DNA from: an uncultured Bacteroidales bacterium
GTDB lineage: Bacteria; Bacteroidota; Bacteroidia; Bacteroidales; UBA932
DNA length: 17,945 nt
Direction: 5' to 3'
NCBI GenBank assembly: GCA_945983015.1
Contig: CAMFSN010000021.1
Span: 1-17,945 of the forward strand
Shown here: positions 1 to 8,307 of the stretch, one piece after another
Layout of the letters: the number at the start of each line of letters is the position of its first letter
How positions within the stretch are numbered: position 1 is the first letter of the stretch
The notes under the pieces: generated by a model
Told to the model about the DNA's origin: nothing
Database searches by the model: none
What the model saw: the letters and a program-made list of their open reading frames with translations, nothing else
Made by a program: the position numbers and the translations under genes

Positions 1-49
1 GCGGTTTGGGGACTTGCGCCCGTTAGAGTACGTTCGTGCTGGGCGAACA

Positions 50-88
50 AAATTGAGGCTGAGCAAATAAACTGCTCAGCCTCAATTT
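50..88 (-). terminator. Intrinsic terminator-like hairpin after the ATPase operon
   Basis: Two perfectly complementary 16-base arms (50-65 and 73-88) flank a 7-base loop. The hairpin begins 20 bases beyond the atpK stop codon in the direction of transcription. On the minus strand the stem ends in AATTTTG, so the U-tract is short and partly inside the stem. I see no other terminator-like hairpin between genes upstream in the cluster, so this is the likely end of the long minus-strand transcript. The near-symmetry means it could also stop transcription arriving on the plus strand, where TTTTTA follows a few bases later. Confidence 0.75.
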
Positions 89-107
89 CATAACTTTTTA
101 TGGAGCA

Positions 108-530
108 CTAAACCATAAGGGCAGCTACGAGGGCAAGAATGGCGTAGAACTCAGGAAGGGCGGCGTAGATCATAGTGTTGGTCTGAACGTCGTGACCCTG
201 GCTGATGCCCACGATACCATTGGCACATACCTGACCCTGACGGATGGCAGAGAAAAGGCAAACCAGACCCACTGCGAGGCCGACGCCGAAAAGAAGTGGT
301 CCCTGAGCGGCGAAGTCCTTGCCGGTCCACATAAGGAAAGCTACGAAGCCGTAGAGACCCTGGGTGGCAGGCATAGCAGAGAGAATCATATAGCTGGAAG
401 ACTTTTCAGGGTTCTTCTTAAGAGCACCCTCTGCTGCATTACCAGCGATTGTGGTTCCGATGGAGGAACCGATTCCGGCAAGGCCAAGCATAAGGCCAAG
501 TCCGAGATAACCTAAAATAAGATTGATCAT
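108..530 (-). CDS. atpK: V-type ATPase subunit K (membrane rotor proteolipid)
   Basis: This is the rotor-ring proteolipid of a V/A-type ATPase, 140 residues with four predicted membrane helices arranged as two fused hairpins. The ion-carrying carboxylate is E127 in LPEFYAIL (helix 4). Helix 2 has PATQGLYG (residues 54-61) instead of a carboxylate, as in the duplicated V-type K subunits. By motif alignment from memory, T56, Q57, Y60, Q98 and E127 match the E. hirae NtpK Na+-site residues T64, Q65, Y68, Q110 and E139. That supports Na+ rather than H+ coupling, but it is an inference. The protein is slightly shorter than the 156 residues of NtpK. The gene follows atpI by 23 bases and is the last gene before the terminator hairpin. 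The start is ATG at 530. Confidence 0.95.
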   Translation of the reverse strand: MINLILGYLGLGLMLGLAGIGSSIGTTIAGNAAEGALKKNPEKSSSYMILSAMPATQGLYGFVAFLMWTGKDFAAQGPLLFGVGLAVGLVCLFSAIRQGQVCANGIVGISQGHDVQTNTMIYAALPEFYAILALVAALMV

Positions 531-553
531 TGTTATAAGATTTTAATTGTTTA

Positions 554-2287
554 TTATTTCTTTAATGGATTGTATTTAAGTCCTTTACCTTCATAGCCAC
601 TGTTCTTGAAGTACTCCACGAAGGTAAGACGCAGAGGGTGCACGAAGGCTCCAAGGCAGCTCATCAGCAGGTTCAGGATATGACCAAAGAGCAGGATAAT
701 CACGTAAGGCAGCCACTGCCAAGTCGGCTCGCTCCCTAGTACCATAGCTCCCAGGTCATTAAAGGCTCCGCCAAGCATACCTCCGGCAAGCCCAAGGGCA
801 TAGAGTCGGATGTAACTCAGTACATCGCCCAAGATTCCGGTAGCCATATTGTAAGTGTCCCACAGGCCTGCGCCAATGTTCAACAGAGGATTTCGACCCG
901 GTTTGTTAAAGATGAAGATGCCCAGAGCAGATACTGCGCCTATTCCTATCAGCAGAATCTTAGCGATATTCATAGGAACCCACTTGAGCAGGGCGAGAGA
1001 AATGATTATCACGCAGCCCACAATCAGAAGGGTCCAGCCTATGGTGCTGATATTTTCTTTAACTCCAAAGCGTTTGAGATAGCAGACGGTCTTTATTATC
1101 ATAGCCAGGCAGATATGGAATATACCTATGCCCAAGGCTAGCACCATCTGTATGTCGTAGCCCATCACTTTGCCTGTAAGCATACAGTTCTTCAGTCCTT
1201 GAGGTATCCAATCCTGTGATGGCAGACTTATTCCAAAGGCAGTTCCCAGGAAAAAGCCCACTACCAGGGTGGCAACACCCAGAATAGAGATGATACTGCC
1301 CATACCTTTGAACATTCCTATCTTCAACCAGCCCTTATTCAAGGCGATTCCCACGAAGATAAGTATGAGGCCATACCCTGCATCTCCCATACACATCGCA
1401 AAGAACAGCAGGAAGAAGATACTCAGGATAGGGGTAGGGTCAAATTCATCGTAAACCGGCATTCCATACATTCCGGTCAGACCTTCGAAGAGTTTGGCGA
1501 ACTTATTGTTCTTCAATTTGATAGGAGGATTGTCCTCCTTTCTGGCCTCTTCTTTCCACCAATACGCGCAACTGCTCTCCAGAGCCTTTTCCACCTCAGC
1601 GTCGTTCTCCACCGGAGCGAAAGCCTCGAAACAGCAGATCTTCTGCTCCACAGCCTGTTCTCCTTTCAGAGAAGCCAGGTAAAGGTCCAGAGAGGACTGC
1701 AAGTCGACGATTTTCTCTTCCAGTTGCGGAATCTCAGTGCTACGTTCCGACAGGGCTTTCGAATAGGCCGCGATTTCCTTTTCTATCTCTGCCAATTCTG
1801 CCTGAGCCTCAGCCTCACTCCTGCCAGGGGCAGGGAGAGCCTTGAGAGGGAAGTCCTGAGCATTTACGATAACGAAATAGCACTGTGAGCCATCGTCTGA
1901 TATTTTCTGCAGGGCGAAATCCTTTTCCCATTGTGGATCGAATTTCTTCGAAGCGACAGAGTAGAAGCTGAATTCCAGGCCCTTGGCTTTGAGATCCGAG
2001 ATGGCCTTGGAGTCGAAGTCTCCCCAGACAGACAAGGCTTTAATCTCCTTTTCCATAGCCTGCTTGCGGTTTTGAAGCTCGCGAAGATGCTCATCGCTCC
2101 CTTTCTGAATGCAGGAGATATCCTCTTTTATCTCCTTTATCTGTTCCATTATACTCAGAGATTCCTCGTCTATGGCTTTGTGAGAGCGGGTGATATCCAC
2201 CACTCCCAGTTCCTGAAGCCCCTCCAGGAAAGTCTCTTTGTCTTCATTAAACAGAATGAAGGAGTATTTGCTCATTTTTGTAATCAT
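554..2287 (-). CDS. atpI: V-type ATPase subunit I (membrane stator, a-subunit homologue)
   Basis: This is the stator membrane subunit that forms the ion half-channels against the K ring, 577 residues. The N-terminal half (about 1-270) is soluble and rich in charged coiled-coil segments (about 45-90 and 155-210). The C-terminal half is a multi-helix membrane domain starting near residue 284 and carrying MGDAGYG (300-306). The essential channel arginine is R494 in YIRLYALGLAGG, and a second conserved arginine is R553 in VHPLRLTFVEYF; both occur in yeast Vph1-type subunits. At 577 residues it is shorter than many bacterial homologues (around 650). Its ATG overlaps the atpD stop by four bases (ATGA), suggesting translational coupling. 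Confidence 0.95.
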   Translation of the reverse strand: MITKMSKYSFILFNEDKETFLEGLQELGVVDITRSHKAIDEESLSIMEQIKEIKEDISCIQKGSDEHLRELQNRKQAMEKEIKALSVWGDFDSKAISDLKAKGLEFSFYSVASKKFDPQWEKDFALQKISDDGSQCYFVIVNAQDFPLKALPAPGRSEAEAQAELAEIEKEIAAYSKALSERSTEIPQLEEKIVDLQSSLDLYLASLKGEQAVEQKICCFEAFAPVENDAEVEKALESSCAYWWKEEARKEDNPPIKLKNNKFAKLFEGLTGMYGMPVYDEFDPTPILSIFFLLFFAMCMGDAGYGLILIFVGIALNKGWLKIGMFKGMGSIISILGVATLVVGFFLGTAFGISLPSQDWIPQGLKNCMLTGKVMGYDIQMVLALGIGIFHICLAMIIKTVCYLKRFGVKENISTIGWTLLIVGCVIIISLALLKWVPMNIAKILLIGIGAVSALGIFIFNKPGRNPLLNIGAGLWDTYNMATGILGDVLSYIRLYALGLAGGMLGGAFNDLGAMVLGSEPTWQWLPYVIILLFGHILNLLMSCLGAFVHPLRLTFVEYFKNSGYEGKGLKYNPLKK

Positions 2288-2892
2288 AGGGCTTGTTCCT
2301 CCTCTTCTTGGGCGTGACGAGTCTTGACTATCTTAGAAGAAGCCTTGCTAAGATTCTCCTCGTCCTCCATATATCTCTTAATCTTTCTGATAGCCTCCTG
2401 ATAGCCAGGAATCTGAACTTTCTCGTAGAGGTTCACTTTCTGGGTGGTCTTCTTACGGTTATAGTCCAATATCCTTCGACGCTGCAGGAAGACCTCTGAT
2501 TCTATCCCCAGGCGGGTGATGTCTTTCAGAATCTGTACTCCGTCAGCGTACCAGGCAGGCTTGGTGAAGGCGTTGAATTCCCTTAGTTCATAGACTATTT
2601 CGTCCAGTTCAGGGATTTTAACACCTGCGACCTTTACAGTACGAAGCTTTACGTCAGTAATCCGGATGAGTCCAGGCTCAAATTCGTTCCAAAGCGCAGA
2701 GAGGTAGTCGTAGCTCTGAAGGGCCTGAGCCACTTCTTTTTCCAACTGCTCGCTACGGGCTTTGGCCGCTGCCACACTCACTCTCAGGGCCGACTCCTTG
2801 TTCTTAAGGGTAGGGAGGGCCTTCTGACGCACCTTCAACTGTTTGCCCAGATTTGTAAGAGATGTCTTGTTATATTGAAACTTGATGGCCAT
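2284..2892 (-). CDS. atpD: V-type ATPase subunit D (central stalk)
   Basis: This is the central-shaft subunit that rotates inside the A3B3 head, 202 residues. It has the family layout of two long helices: an N-terminal coiled coil from about residue 10 to 65 and a C-terminal one from about 130 to 195. The short middle part is globular. The N-terminal K-x(4)-L-x(2)-L-x-KQLK pattern and the C-terminal KTTQKVNLYEKVQIPGY segment are typical of the family, whose members run to about 200-210 residues. No separate subunit F gene, its usual shaft partner in Enterococcus or Thermus, is visible nearby. The gene starts at an ATG sharing one base with the atpB stop (TAATG). Confidence 0.95.
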   Translation of the reverse strand: MAIKFQYNKTSLTNLGKQLKVRQKALPTLKNKESALRVSVAAAKARSEQLEKEVAQALQSYDYLSALWNEFEPGLIRITDVKLRTVKVAGVKIPELDEIVYELREFNAFTKPAWYADGVQILKDITRLGIESEVFLQRRRILDYNRKKTTQKVNLYEKVQIPGYQEAIRKIKRYMEDEENLSKASSKIVKTRHAQEEEEQAL

Positions 2893-4211
2893 TAGGCTTT
2901 CCAGTATTTATCGATGAGAGATTGTTTGATACCTGTCTCTTCCGGTTTGAAATACTTTGCGAAGAGCTCCCAGGCAGTGTCAAGCATTTCCTCTATCTTA
3001 ATGTTAACGTCTATGCTAAGCAGTCTGACCGCATATTCCTTGGCATAATCCAGACAGCGAAGGTCGTACTCGGAGAGGTCGAAACCGTTCTCAAGCTTGG
3101 TCTTCGCACTCTGGGCATCGGCGTAGAGACGCACTCCGGCATTCATTACCTGGGAGTGGTCTTCACGGGTGACTTTGCCCTGAACCAGCTGTTTCAGACG
3201 GGAAAGGGAACGGAAAGGATCCACGATAACCTTGCCGGTGTCGGTGTCGGCCTTCAGGTAAAGCTGTCCCTCGGTAATGTATCCTGTGTTATCAGGAATG
3301 GCGTGGGTGATGTCACCGTCGTTAAGGGTGGTCACAGCGATGATGGTGATGGAGCCTCCGCTAGGGAGCTGCACCGCCTTCTCATAAATCTTAGCCAAGT
3401 CAGAATAGAGGGAACCAGGCATTGAGTCCTTGGAAGGAATCTGATCCATACGGTTCGAAACTATACTCAAGGCATCGGCGTAGAGGGTCATATCGGTGAG
3501 CAGTACCAGCACCTTCTCATTTTTGTCCACAGCGAAATATTCAGCTGCCGTAAGCGCCATATCAGGGATGAGCAGACGCTCTACAGGAGGCTCTTCGGTA
3601 GTGTTCACGAAGCTGACTATCTTATCCAGGGCGCCGGCGTTCTCGAAGGCGTGCTTGAAGAAGAGGTAGTCGTCGTTACTCAGACCCATACCTCCGAGGA
3701 TAATCTTATCCACGTCAGCGCGAAGGGCCACGTCCGCCATTACCTGGTTATAAGGCTGGTCAGGGTCTGCGTAGAAAGGAATTTTCTGTCCGGACACCAG
3801 GGTGTTGTTCAGGTCAATTCCGGCTATTCCCGTAGGAATAAGCTGACTAGGCTGTTTTCTCTTGTAAGGGTTAACGGAAGGTCCACCGATCTCCCTTTCT
3901 TCTCCTTCCACTTCCGGACCTCCGTCAATAGGGTGTCCGTAGGCGTCGAAGAAGCGTCCGCTCAACTCGTCACTTACCTTAAGGGTAGGAGGAGCGCCGA
4001 AGAAGGATACTTCGGCATTGGTCGGGATACCCTCGGTATTCGCAAATACCTGCAGGGTGACCAGGTCTCCCTTGGTCTTTACCACCTGGGCCAATTTTCC
4101 ATCCACCATAGCCAATTCGTCATTCGTGGCTCCAGGGGCCTTGAGGCTCACTGTAGCTTTGGTAATGGCTTCTAGGTGGGTATAAGTTTTTTGATATGCT
4201 TTACTTGCCAT
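2892..4211 (-). CDS. atpB: V-type ATPase subunit B (non-catalytic head subunit)
   Basis: This is the nucleotide-binding but non-catalytic partner of subunit A in the A3B3 head, 439 residues. The N-terminal beta-barrel covers about residues 1-80. The region equivalent to the P-loop (GQKIPFYADPDQPYNQ, 141-156) has no GxxxxGKT, which is normal for B subunits. R338 in SLSRLKQL sits where the arginine finger that reaches the A-subunit active site is found. The segment ITEGQLYL (312-319) is a family hallmark. The gene overlaps the end of atpA by 11 bases, so A and B are tightly coupled for equal synthesis. Confidence 0.95.
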   Translation of the reverse strand: MASKAYQKTYTHLEAITKATVSLKAPGATNDELAMVDGKLAQVVKTKGDLVTLQVFANTEGIPTNAEVSFFGAPPTLKVSDELSGRFFDAYGHPIDGGPEVEGEEREIGGPSVNPYKRKQPSQLIPTGIAGIDLNNTLVSGQKIPFYADPDQPYNQVMADVALRADVDKIILGGMGLSNDDYLFFKHAFENAGALDKIVSFVNTTEEPPVERLLIPDMALTAAEYFAVDKNEKVLVLLTDMTLYADALSIVSNRMDQIPSKDSMPGSLYSDLAKIYEKAVQLPSGGSITIIAVTTLNDGDITHAIPDNTGYITEGQLYLKADTDTGKVIVDPFRSLSRLKQLVQGKVTREDHSQVMNAGVRLYADAQSAKTKLENGFDLSEYDLRCLDYAKEYAVRLLSIDVNIKIEEMLDTAWELFAKYFKPEETGIKQSLIDKYWKA

Positions 4212-5955
4212 TGTTTTCTAGAAGTTTATGGAGTTCATGTTCATTGGCCTTGAATTCTTCTGAGCCGAAGACGCAGTAGTTAATCTGCTTGAGCTGGTTG
4301 ATAAGTTTCTTGAAGTACTCGCGGCATTTCTGATAGTCGTCGAAATCAAATTCACGTGCGCAGATATCCATTATGGTATTCAGGATATATTTCTGTCTTT
4401 CGATAGGGCAGAGGGCATCCACCTGGTCGAAGGCATCCTGCTGCAGGAAGGCAAAGTCTATCATCTCACTCTTCCAGAAAGCAATGTGGTAGCTCATAGG
4501 AACGCCGTCATCTCCCAGAATGTCTATCTGGTCCTTCATCTCGCGACCGCGTCTTACGATGTTCTTCGCCTCGATGATCTTTTCCACCCAGCCTTTTTCC
4601 ACCTTCTCGTCCAGATACTCCTTGATCTCCGGATATTCCAGGTACTTGGAGTAGGAGTCCAGCGGGTTAACGGCAGGGTAGCGCTTCTGGTCGGCACGGT
4701 TCTGCTCAAGGGCGTAGAAACAGCGGGCAGCCTTTTTCGTGCTCTCCGTCACCGGTTCCTTGAGGTTACCACCGGCAGGGGACACCGTTCCGATAAAGGT
4801 AACAGCACCTCTCTGGCCGTTATTCAGGATAACCATACCGGCGCGGGCATAGAAGTTCGAAATAATGGAGGAGAGGTCCACAGGGAAGGCATCCGCACCA
4901 GGGAGCTCTTCCATACGGTTACTCATCTCACGCAGAGCCTGAGCCCAACGGGAGGTGGAGTCAGCCAGCAGCAGACATCTCAAACCCATAGCGCGGTAGT
5001 ACTCGCAGATAGTCATGGCAGTGTAAACTGAAGCCTCACGGGCAGCTACAGGCATGTTTGAGGTGTTGCAGATGATGGTAGTACGCTCCATCAGATGTCT
5101 TCCGGTGTGTGGGTCTATGAGTTCAGGGAACTCGGAGAAGATCTCCACTACTTCATTGGCACGTTCTCCACAGGCGGCCATCACAATGATGTCTGCCTCA
5201 CCCTGCTTTGCAATGGCGTGCTGAAGCACGGTTTTGCCGCAGCCGAAAGGTCCTGGAATGAAGCCGGTACCTCCCTCCGCGATAGGGTTAAAGCTGTCGA
5301 TGACACGCACTCCGGTCTCCATAATCTTCTGAGGCCTAGGCTTTTCCCTATATGCTTTCACGGCCACTTTCACAGGCCAATTCTGAACCATCGTCACAGC
5401 TTTCTCCTCGCCTTCAGAGTCTGTAAGAACAGCGATGACCGTGTCTATGTTATAAGAACCGGCCTCTTTGATGCTTTTGACCGTATATTCTCCTTCAAAA
5501 GAGAAGGGAACCATTATTTTGTGAGGCAGCCAACCCTCCTTGACCTCTCCGAGCCAGCTTGCGGCCTGCACCTTGTCGCCCACCTGGGCTATAGGTGTGA
5601 AGTCCCAAAGTTTCTCGTGATTCAAAGGGTCGGTGTACTCGCCACGTTTCAGAAAGACGCCGGTCATAGTGGTAAGGTCATTCTGCAGACCGTCATAGAC
5701 GCTGGAAAGAAGACCTGGACCGAGAGAGACCTCCAGCATTTTTCCAAGGAATTCCACGCTATCCCCGCACTTAAGCCCGCGGGTGCTTTCGAATACCTGT
5801 ACTGAGGCAGTGTTTCCGTTCACTTTGATTACCTCCGCCAGCATCTTGGTCCCTTTTACATCGATGTGGCAGAGTTCATTCTCAGCCACAGGACCATCTA
5901 CCAGTACGGTAACCAGGTTGGAAACTATACCCGATACTTTTCCTGTTGTACTCAT
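4201..5955 (-). CDS. atpA: V-type ATPase catalytic subunit A
   Basis: This is the catalytic head subunit, 584 residues and of normal family length. The N-terminal beta-barrel covers about residues 1-75, followed by the A-type insert called the non-homologous region (about 110-190). The Walker A motif is GPFGCGKT at 235-242, with K241 and T242 contacting the nucleotide. The catalytic glutamate is E264 in CGERANEV, and the Walker B aspartate is D332 in LLLADSTSRWA. The C-terminal helical domain is complete. Nothing essential is missing, so the enzyme should be active as an ATPase or synthase. Its ATG shares one base with the stop of the DUF2764 gene. Confidence 0.97.
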   Translation of the reverse strand: MSTTGKVSGIVSNLVTVLVDGPVAENELCHIDVKGTKMLAEVIKVNGNTASVQVFESTRGLKCGDSVEFLGKMLEVSLGPGLLSSVYDGLQNDLTTMTGVFLKRGEYTDPLNHEKLWDFTPIAQVGDKVQAASWLGEVKEGWLPHKIMVPFSFEGEYTVKSIKEAGSYNIDTVIAVLTDSEGEEKAVTMVQNWPVKVAVKAYREKPRPQKIMETGVRVIDSFNPIAEGGTGFIPGPFGCGKTVLQHAIAKQGEADIIVMAACGERANEVVEIFSEFPELIDPHTGRHLMERTTIICNTSNMPVAAREASVYTAMTICEYYRAMGLRCLLLADSTSRWAQALREMSNRMEELPGADAFPVDLSSIISNFYARAGMVILNNGQRGAVTFIGTVSPAGGNLKEPVTESTKKAARCFYALEQNRADQKRYPAVNPLDSYSKYLEYPEIKEYLDEKVEKGWVEKIIEAKNIVRRGREMKDQIDILGDDGVPMSYHIAFWKSEMIDFAFLQQDAFDQVDALCPIERQKYILNTIMDICAREFDFDDYQKCREYFKKLINQLKQINYCVFGSEEFKANEHELHKLLENNGK

Positions 5956-6542
5956 TATTCTATGGGTTTTTTATTGTTTCTAATTTCGTTAACCAATTCC
6001 TTAAACAACTGCGCACCCCTCTGAGGGTCCAGCTTGAGCCAGCGAACCACTATCTGAAGCTTGGCGCAGAAGGCCAATATCACATCCAAACTGAATACCT
6101 GAAGCAGGCAGAGTTTGTCTATCTGCTCCCACATCAGATCATCCAGGGCTCTCTCCCTCTGCAGAATGTCCGAACTGCCCAGGACCTCGAAGACCTTGGC
6201 CCTGTCTTCAAACTCTTCCTCCTCTTCATCCAGAATCAGCTCGTCCAGACCTTCTGCTCTGCCGAGTGCTTTGTTCAGGAAAGAGACCTTACAGTTCCTC
6301 ACCCTTCTGTCATATTCGAAATATGCTTTGACAAAGGCATTGGGACTTTTTCTGGCCTGAAGGTAAAAGTCTGAATTCAAGTTCTCCGGATCGAATCCCT
6401 GCTGCAGAAAGTCGAAAATAGCTTTGTCCTTTCCTGAGAGCTGGCTGCGAATCTGATCCAAAACATCCTGATAATCAAGCTCTCCTCTAAAAGAAGAACT
6501 GATATCGGGAAGAGATGCGATTATATATTCGTAATTATTCAC
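5955..6542 (-). CDS. DUF2764 protein of the V-type ATPase operon
   Basis: This 195-residue soluble, acidic, largely helical protein lies between the E and A genes. DUF2764 proteins hold this same place in chlamydial, spirochaetal and Bacteroidota V-ATPase operons. Their position and size suggest a structural part of the enzyme, perhaps the socket or stalk role that subunit C has elsewhere; that role is inference. An acidic stretch (DEEEEEFEDRAKVFE) lies near residues 101-115. No membrane segments or catalytic motifs are seen. The start is GTG at 6542: the reading GTGAATAA overlaps the atpE stop by eight bases, and this start also gives the family-like N-terminus MNNYEYIIASLP. Confidence 0.85.
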   Translation of the reverse strand: MNNYEYIIASLPDISSSFRGELDYQDVLDQIRSQLSGKDKAIFDFLQQGFDPENLNSDFYLQARKSPNAFVKAYFEYDRRVRNCKVSFLNKALGRAEGLDELILDEEEEEFEDRAKVFEVLGSSDILQRERALDDLMWEQIDKLCLLQVFSLDVILAFCAKLQIVVRWLKLDPQRGAQLFKELVNEIRNNKKPIE

Positions 6543-7143
6543 CGAACAAAAGTTTTTTAGTTACAGGACGCAGATATTCACAGATCAGAGAGTCGAAGGT
6601 CTGATCACTAAGGCTGATGAAATAGCTTCCGTCCTTAGGGCCAATGCAGAAGCCGCCCTGCAGTTTTTTAGAAAATTCGGCCTTAATCTCGCTTCCGAGT
6701 TCTTTGCCAAGTTCCTTTTTGATCCAGCCTTCCAGTTCTTCCTGCAATTTTTCCGGAAGGATGAGTTTCAAATCGCAACTCTCCTGTGCGGAGAATTTCT
6801 TAGCTACCTCCATAAGCAATTCCTTAAGGAGTTTGCCATCAGAGAGCTGTTCTTTAAGGGCCTTATCTACGCAGGCGTGAAGAAGCAGGTCTTCTATATC
6901 CTTTTTTGTAGCCTGAAGCGCTTGCTGAGAAGCCATCTTTACGTCAGAAGCGGCCTTGTGACTCAGATCTTGAGCCTGAGCCTGAGCCTGAGCTATGATC
7001 TCTGCGGCTTTTTCCTCGGCCTGAGCTATGATCTGGGCACTTTGCTCCCTGGCATCGGAAAGGTATTTGTCGCCTTCTTCCTTTCCTTTTGACAGACCTT
7101 CCTGATAGAGCCTGTCTGTGAGTTCTTGTAATTTGTTTTGCAT
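6535..7143 (-). CDS. atpE: V-type ATPase subunit E (peripheral stalk)
   Basis: This is the peripheral-stalk subunit that links the membrane stator to the head, 202 residues. The N-terminal third is a long alanine- and glutamine-rich coiled coil (about 5-100) and the rest is the globular head-binding domain. Two consecutive 11-residue repeats, IIAQAEEKAAE (38-48) and IIAQAQAQAQD (49-59), show the hendecad spacing of right-handed stalk coiled coils. The usual heterodimer partner of E (called G, H or F in different systems) is not encoded beside it. The gene starts 21 bases after the decarboxylase beta subunit, so it is probably co-transcribed with that enzyme. Confidence 0.9.
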   Translation of the reverse strand: MQNKLQELTDRLYQEGLSKGKEEGDKYLSDAREQSAQIIAQAEEKAAEIIAQAQAQAQDLSHKAASDVKMASQQALQATKKDIEDLLLHACVDKALKEQLSDGKLLKELLMEVAKKFSAQESCDLKLILPEKLQEELEGWIKKELGKELGSEIKAEFSKKLQGGFCIGPKDGSYFISLSDQTFDSLICEYLRPVTKKLLFGE

Positions 7144-7164
7144 AAATATCTTATATTATATTTT

Positions 7165-8307
7165 TTACGATAAGAATCCTAGTAGTATGCCTGCAGCCAC
7201 GGCAGAACCTATCACTCCTGCCACGTTCGGGGCCATAGCGTGCATCAAAAGGTGATTCCCGGGATCAGCTTCCAGTCCCACACTTTCTGAGACCCTCGCC
7301 GAGTCTGGTACGGCGGAAACCCCTGCATTGCCGATGAGAGGGTTGATTTTGTTTCCCTTCTTGCAGAACAGGTTCATAAATTTAGCAAATAGTACACCAC
7401 AGGTGGTGGCTATTATGAAAGACAGGAGCCCTAAAAAGAATATTTTAATGCTCCTTGAGCTCAAAAAGACATTGGCCTGTGTGGATGCTCCCACGGTCAG
7501 TCCGATAAGGGTGGTGACTACGTCGATAAGCGGACCGCTGGCGGTCTGGGCCAATCTTCGGGTAACTCCCGATTCCTTCAGCAGATTTCCAAAGAACAGC
7601 ATTCCCAAAAGCGGAATTGCTGAAGGAACTATGAAGGCGGTGCAGATGAAACCGATGACAGGGAAGAGGATTTTCTCTTTCTGGCTCACCTGACGAGGCT
7701 CTTTCATCCTGATGCACCTTTCCTTTTTAGTGGTTAGCAGCAGCATAATGGGTTTCTGGATTACCGGAACCAGGGCCATATAGCTGTAGGCGGACACGGC
7801 GATAGCCCCCATCAGCTCCGGCGCCAGCTTGGAACTGAGGAAGATGGCCGTAGGGCCATCTGCTCCACCTATGATACCGATGGCGCCGGCCTCTGTAGGG
7901 GTAAAACCCAAGTGTAGCGCTATGATATAGGCTCCGAAGATACCTATCTGTGCTGCGGCTCCAATCAGCATCAGCCGCGGTTGGGAGATAAGGGCGGAGA
8001 AATCCGTCATAGCTCCTATCCCCAGGAATATCAGCGGAGGATACCAGCCCTGTCTGACTCCCTGATAGAGGATGTTCAGTACGCTGCCTTCCTCATAAAT
8101 GCCTATGTTCAGGCCATTCAGAAAAGGAATGTTACCTATGATGATTCCAAAGCCGATAGGAACCAAAAGCAGAGGTTCCCAATGCTTGACTATGCCTAAG
8201 ACGATAAAAACCAATCCTATGGCTATCATCACCAGATGCTGCCAAGTGCAATTCGCAAAACCCGTGAATTGCCAGAAATTGTTCAAGCTCTCTATTATCT
8301 GTTCCAT
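7165..8307 (-). CDS. mmdB: Na+-pumping decarboxylase beta subunit (MmdB/OadB)
   Basis: This is the integral membrane subunit that decarboxylates carboxybiotin and moves Na+ outwards, 380 residues with about ten hydrophobic helices. The re-entrant motif GGADGPTAIF holds D150, which corresponds to the Na+-binding aspartate (D203) of Klebsiella OadB. Near the C-terminus, IGNAGVSAVPDSARVS has the second conserved Na+-channel block with its asparagine and serine. The C-terminus APNVAGVIGSAVAAGILL is typical. The ATG shares one base with the biotin-carrier stop (TGATG). The family serves methylmalonyl-CoA, oxaloacetate and glutaconyl-CoA decarboxylases; the substrate is assigned from the carboxyltransferase upstream. 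Confidence 0.95.
   Translation of the reverse strand: MEQIIESLNNFWQFTGFANCTWQHLVMIAIGLVFIVLGIVKHWEPLLLVPIGFGIIIGNIPFLNGLNIGIYEEGSVLNILYQGVRQGWYPPLIFLGIGAMTDFSALISQPRLMLIGAAAQIGIFGAYIIALHLGFTPTEAGAIGIIGGADGPTAIFLSSKLAPELMGAIAVSAYSYMALVPVIQKPIMLLLTTKKERCIRMKEPRQVSQKEKILFPVIGFICTAFIVPSAIPLLGMLFFGNLLKESGVTRRLAQTASGPLIDVVTTLIGLTVGASTQANVFLSSRSIKIFFLGLLSFIIATTCGVLFAKFMNLFCKKGNKINPLIGNAGVSAVPDSARVSESVGLEADPGNHLLMHAMAPNVAGVIGSAVAAGILLGFLS

Noticed and set aside
10..48. A tRNA-like arrangement: TTAGAGTACGTTCG with a 5-bp stem GTTCG/CGAAC and a 7-base loop.
   Set aside because: The loop lacks the invariant U before the anticodon, and no T-arm or acceptor stem follows; the operon terminator hairpin begins instead.
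3771..3818. Loss of the Walker A motif in the B subunit, as a possible inactivating change.
   Set aside because: B subunits of V/A-type ATPases normally lack a functional P-loop; the arginine finger and the rest of the protein are intact.
5095..5805. Long plus-strand open frames lying opposite the ATPase genes (the longest has 236 codons).
   Set aside because: They are antisense shadows of strongly conserved genes, with no domain, promoter or plausible start context of their own.
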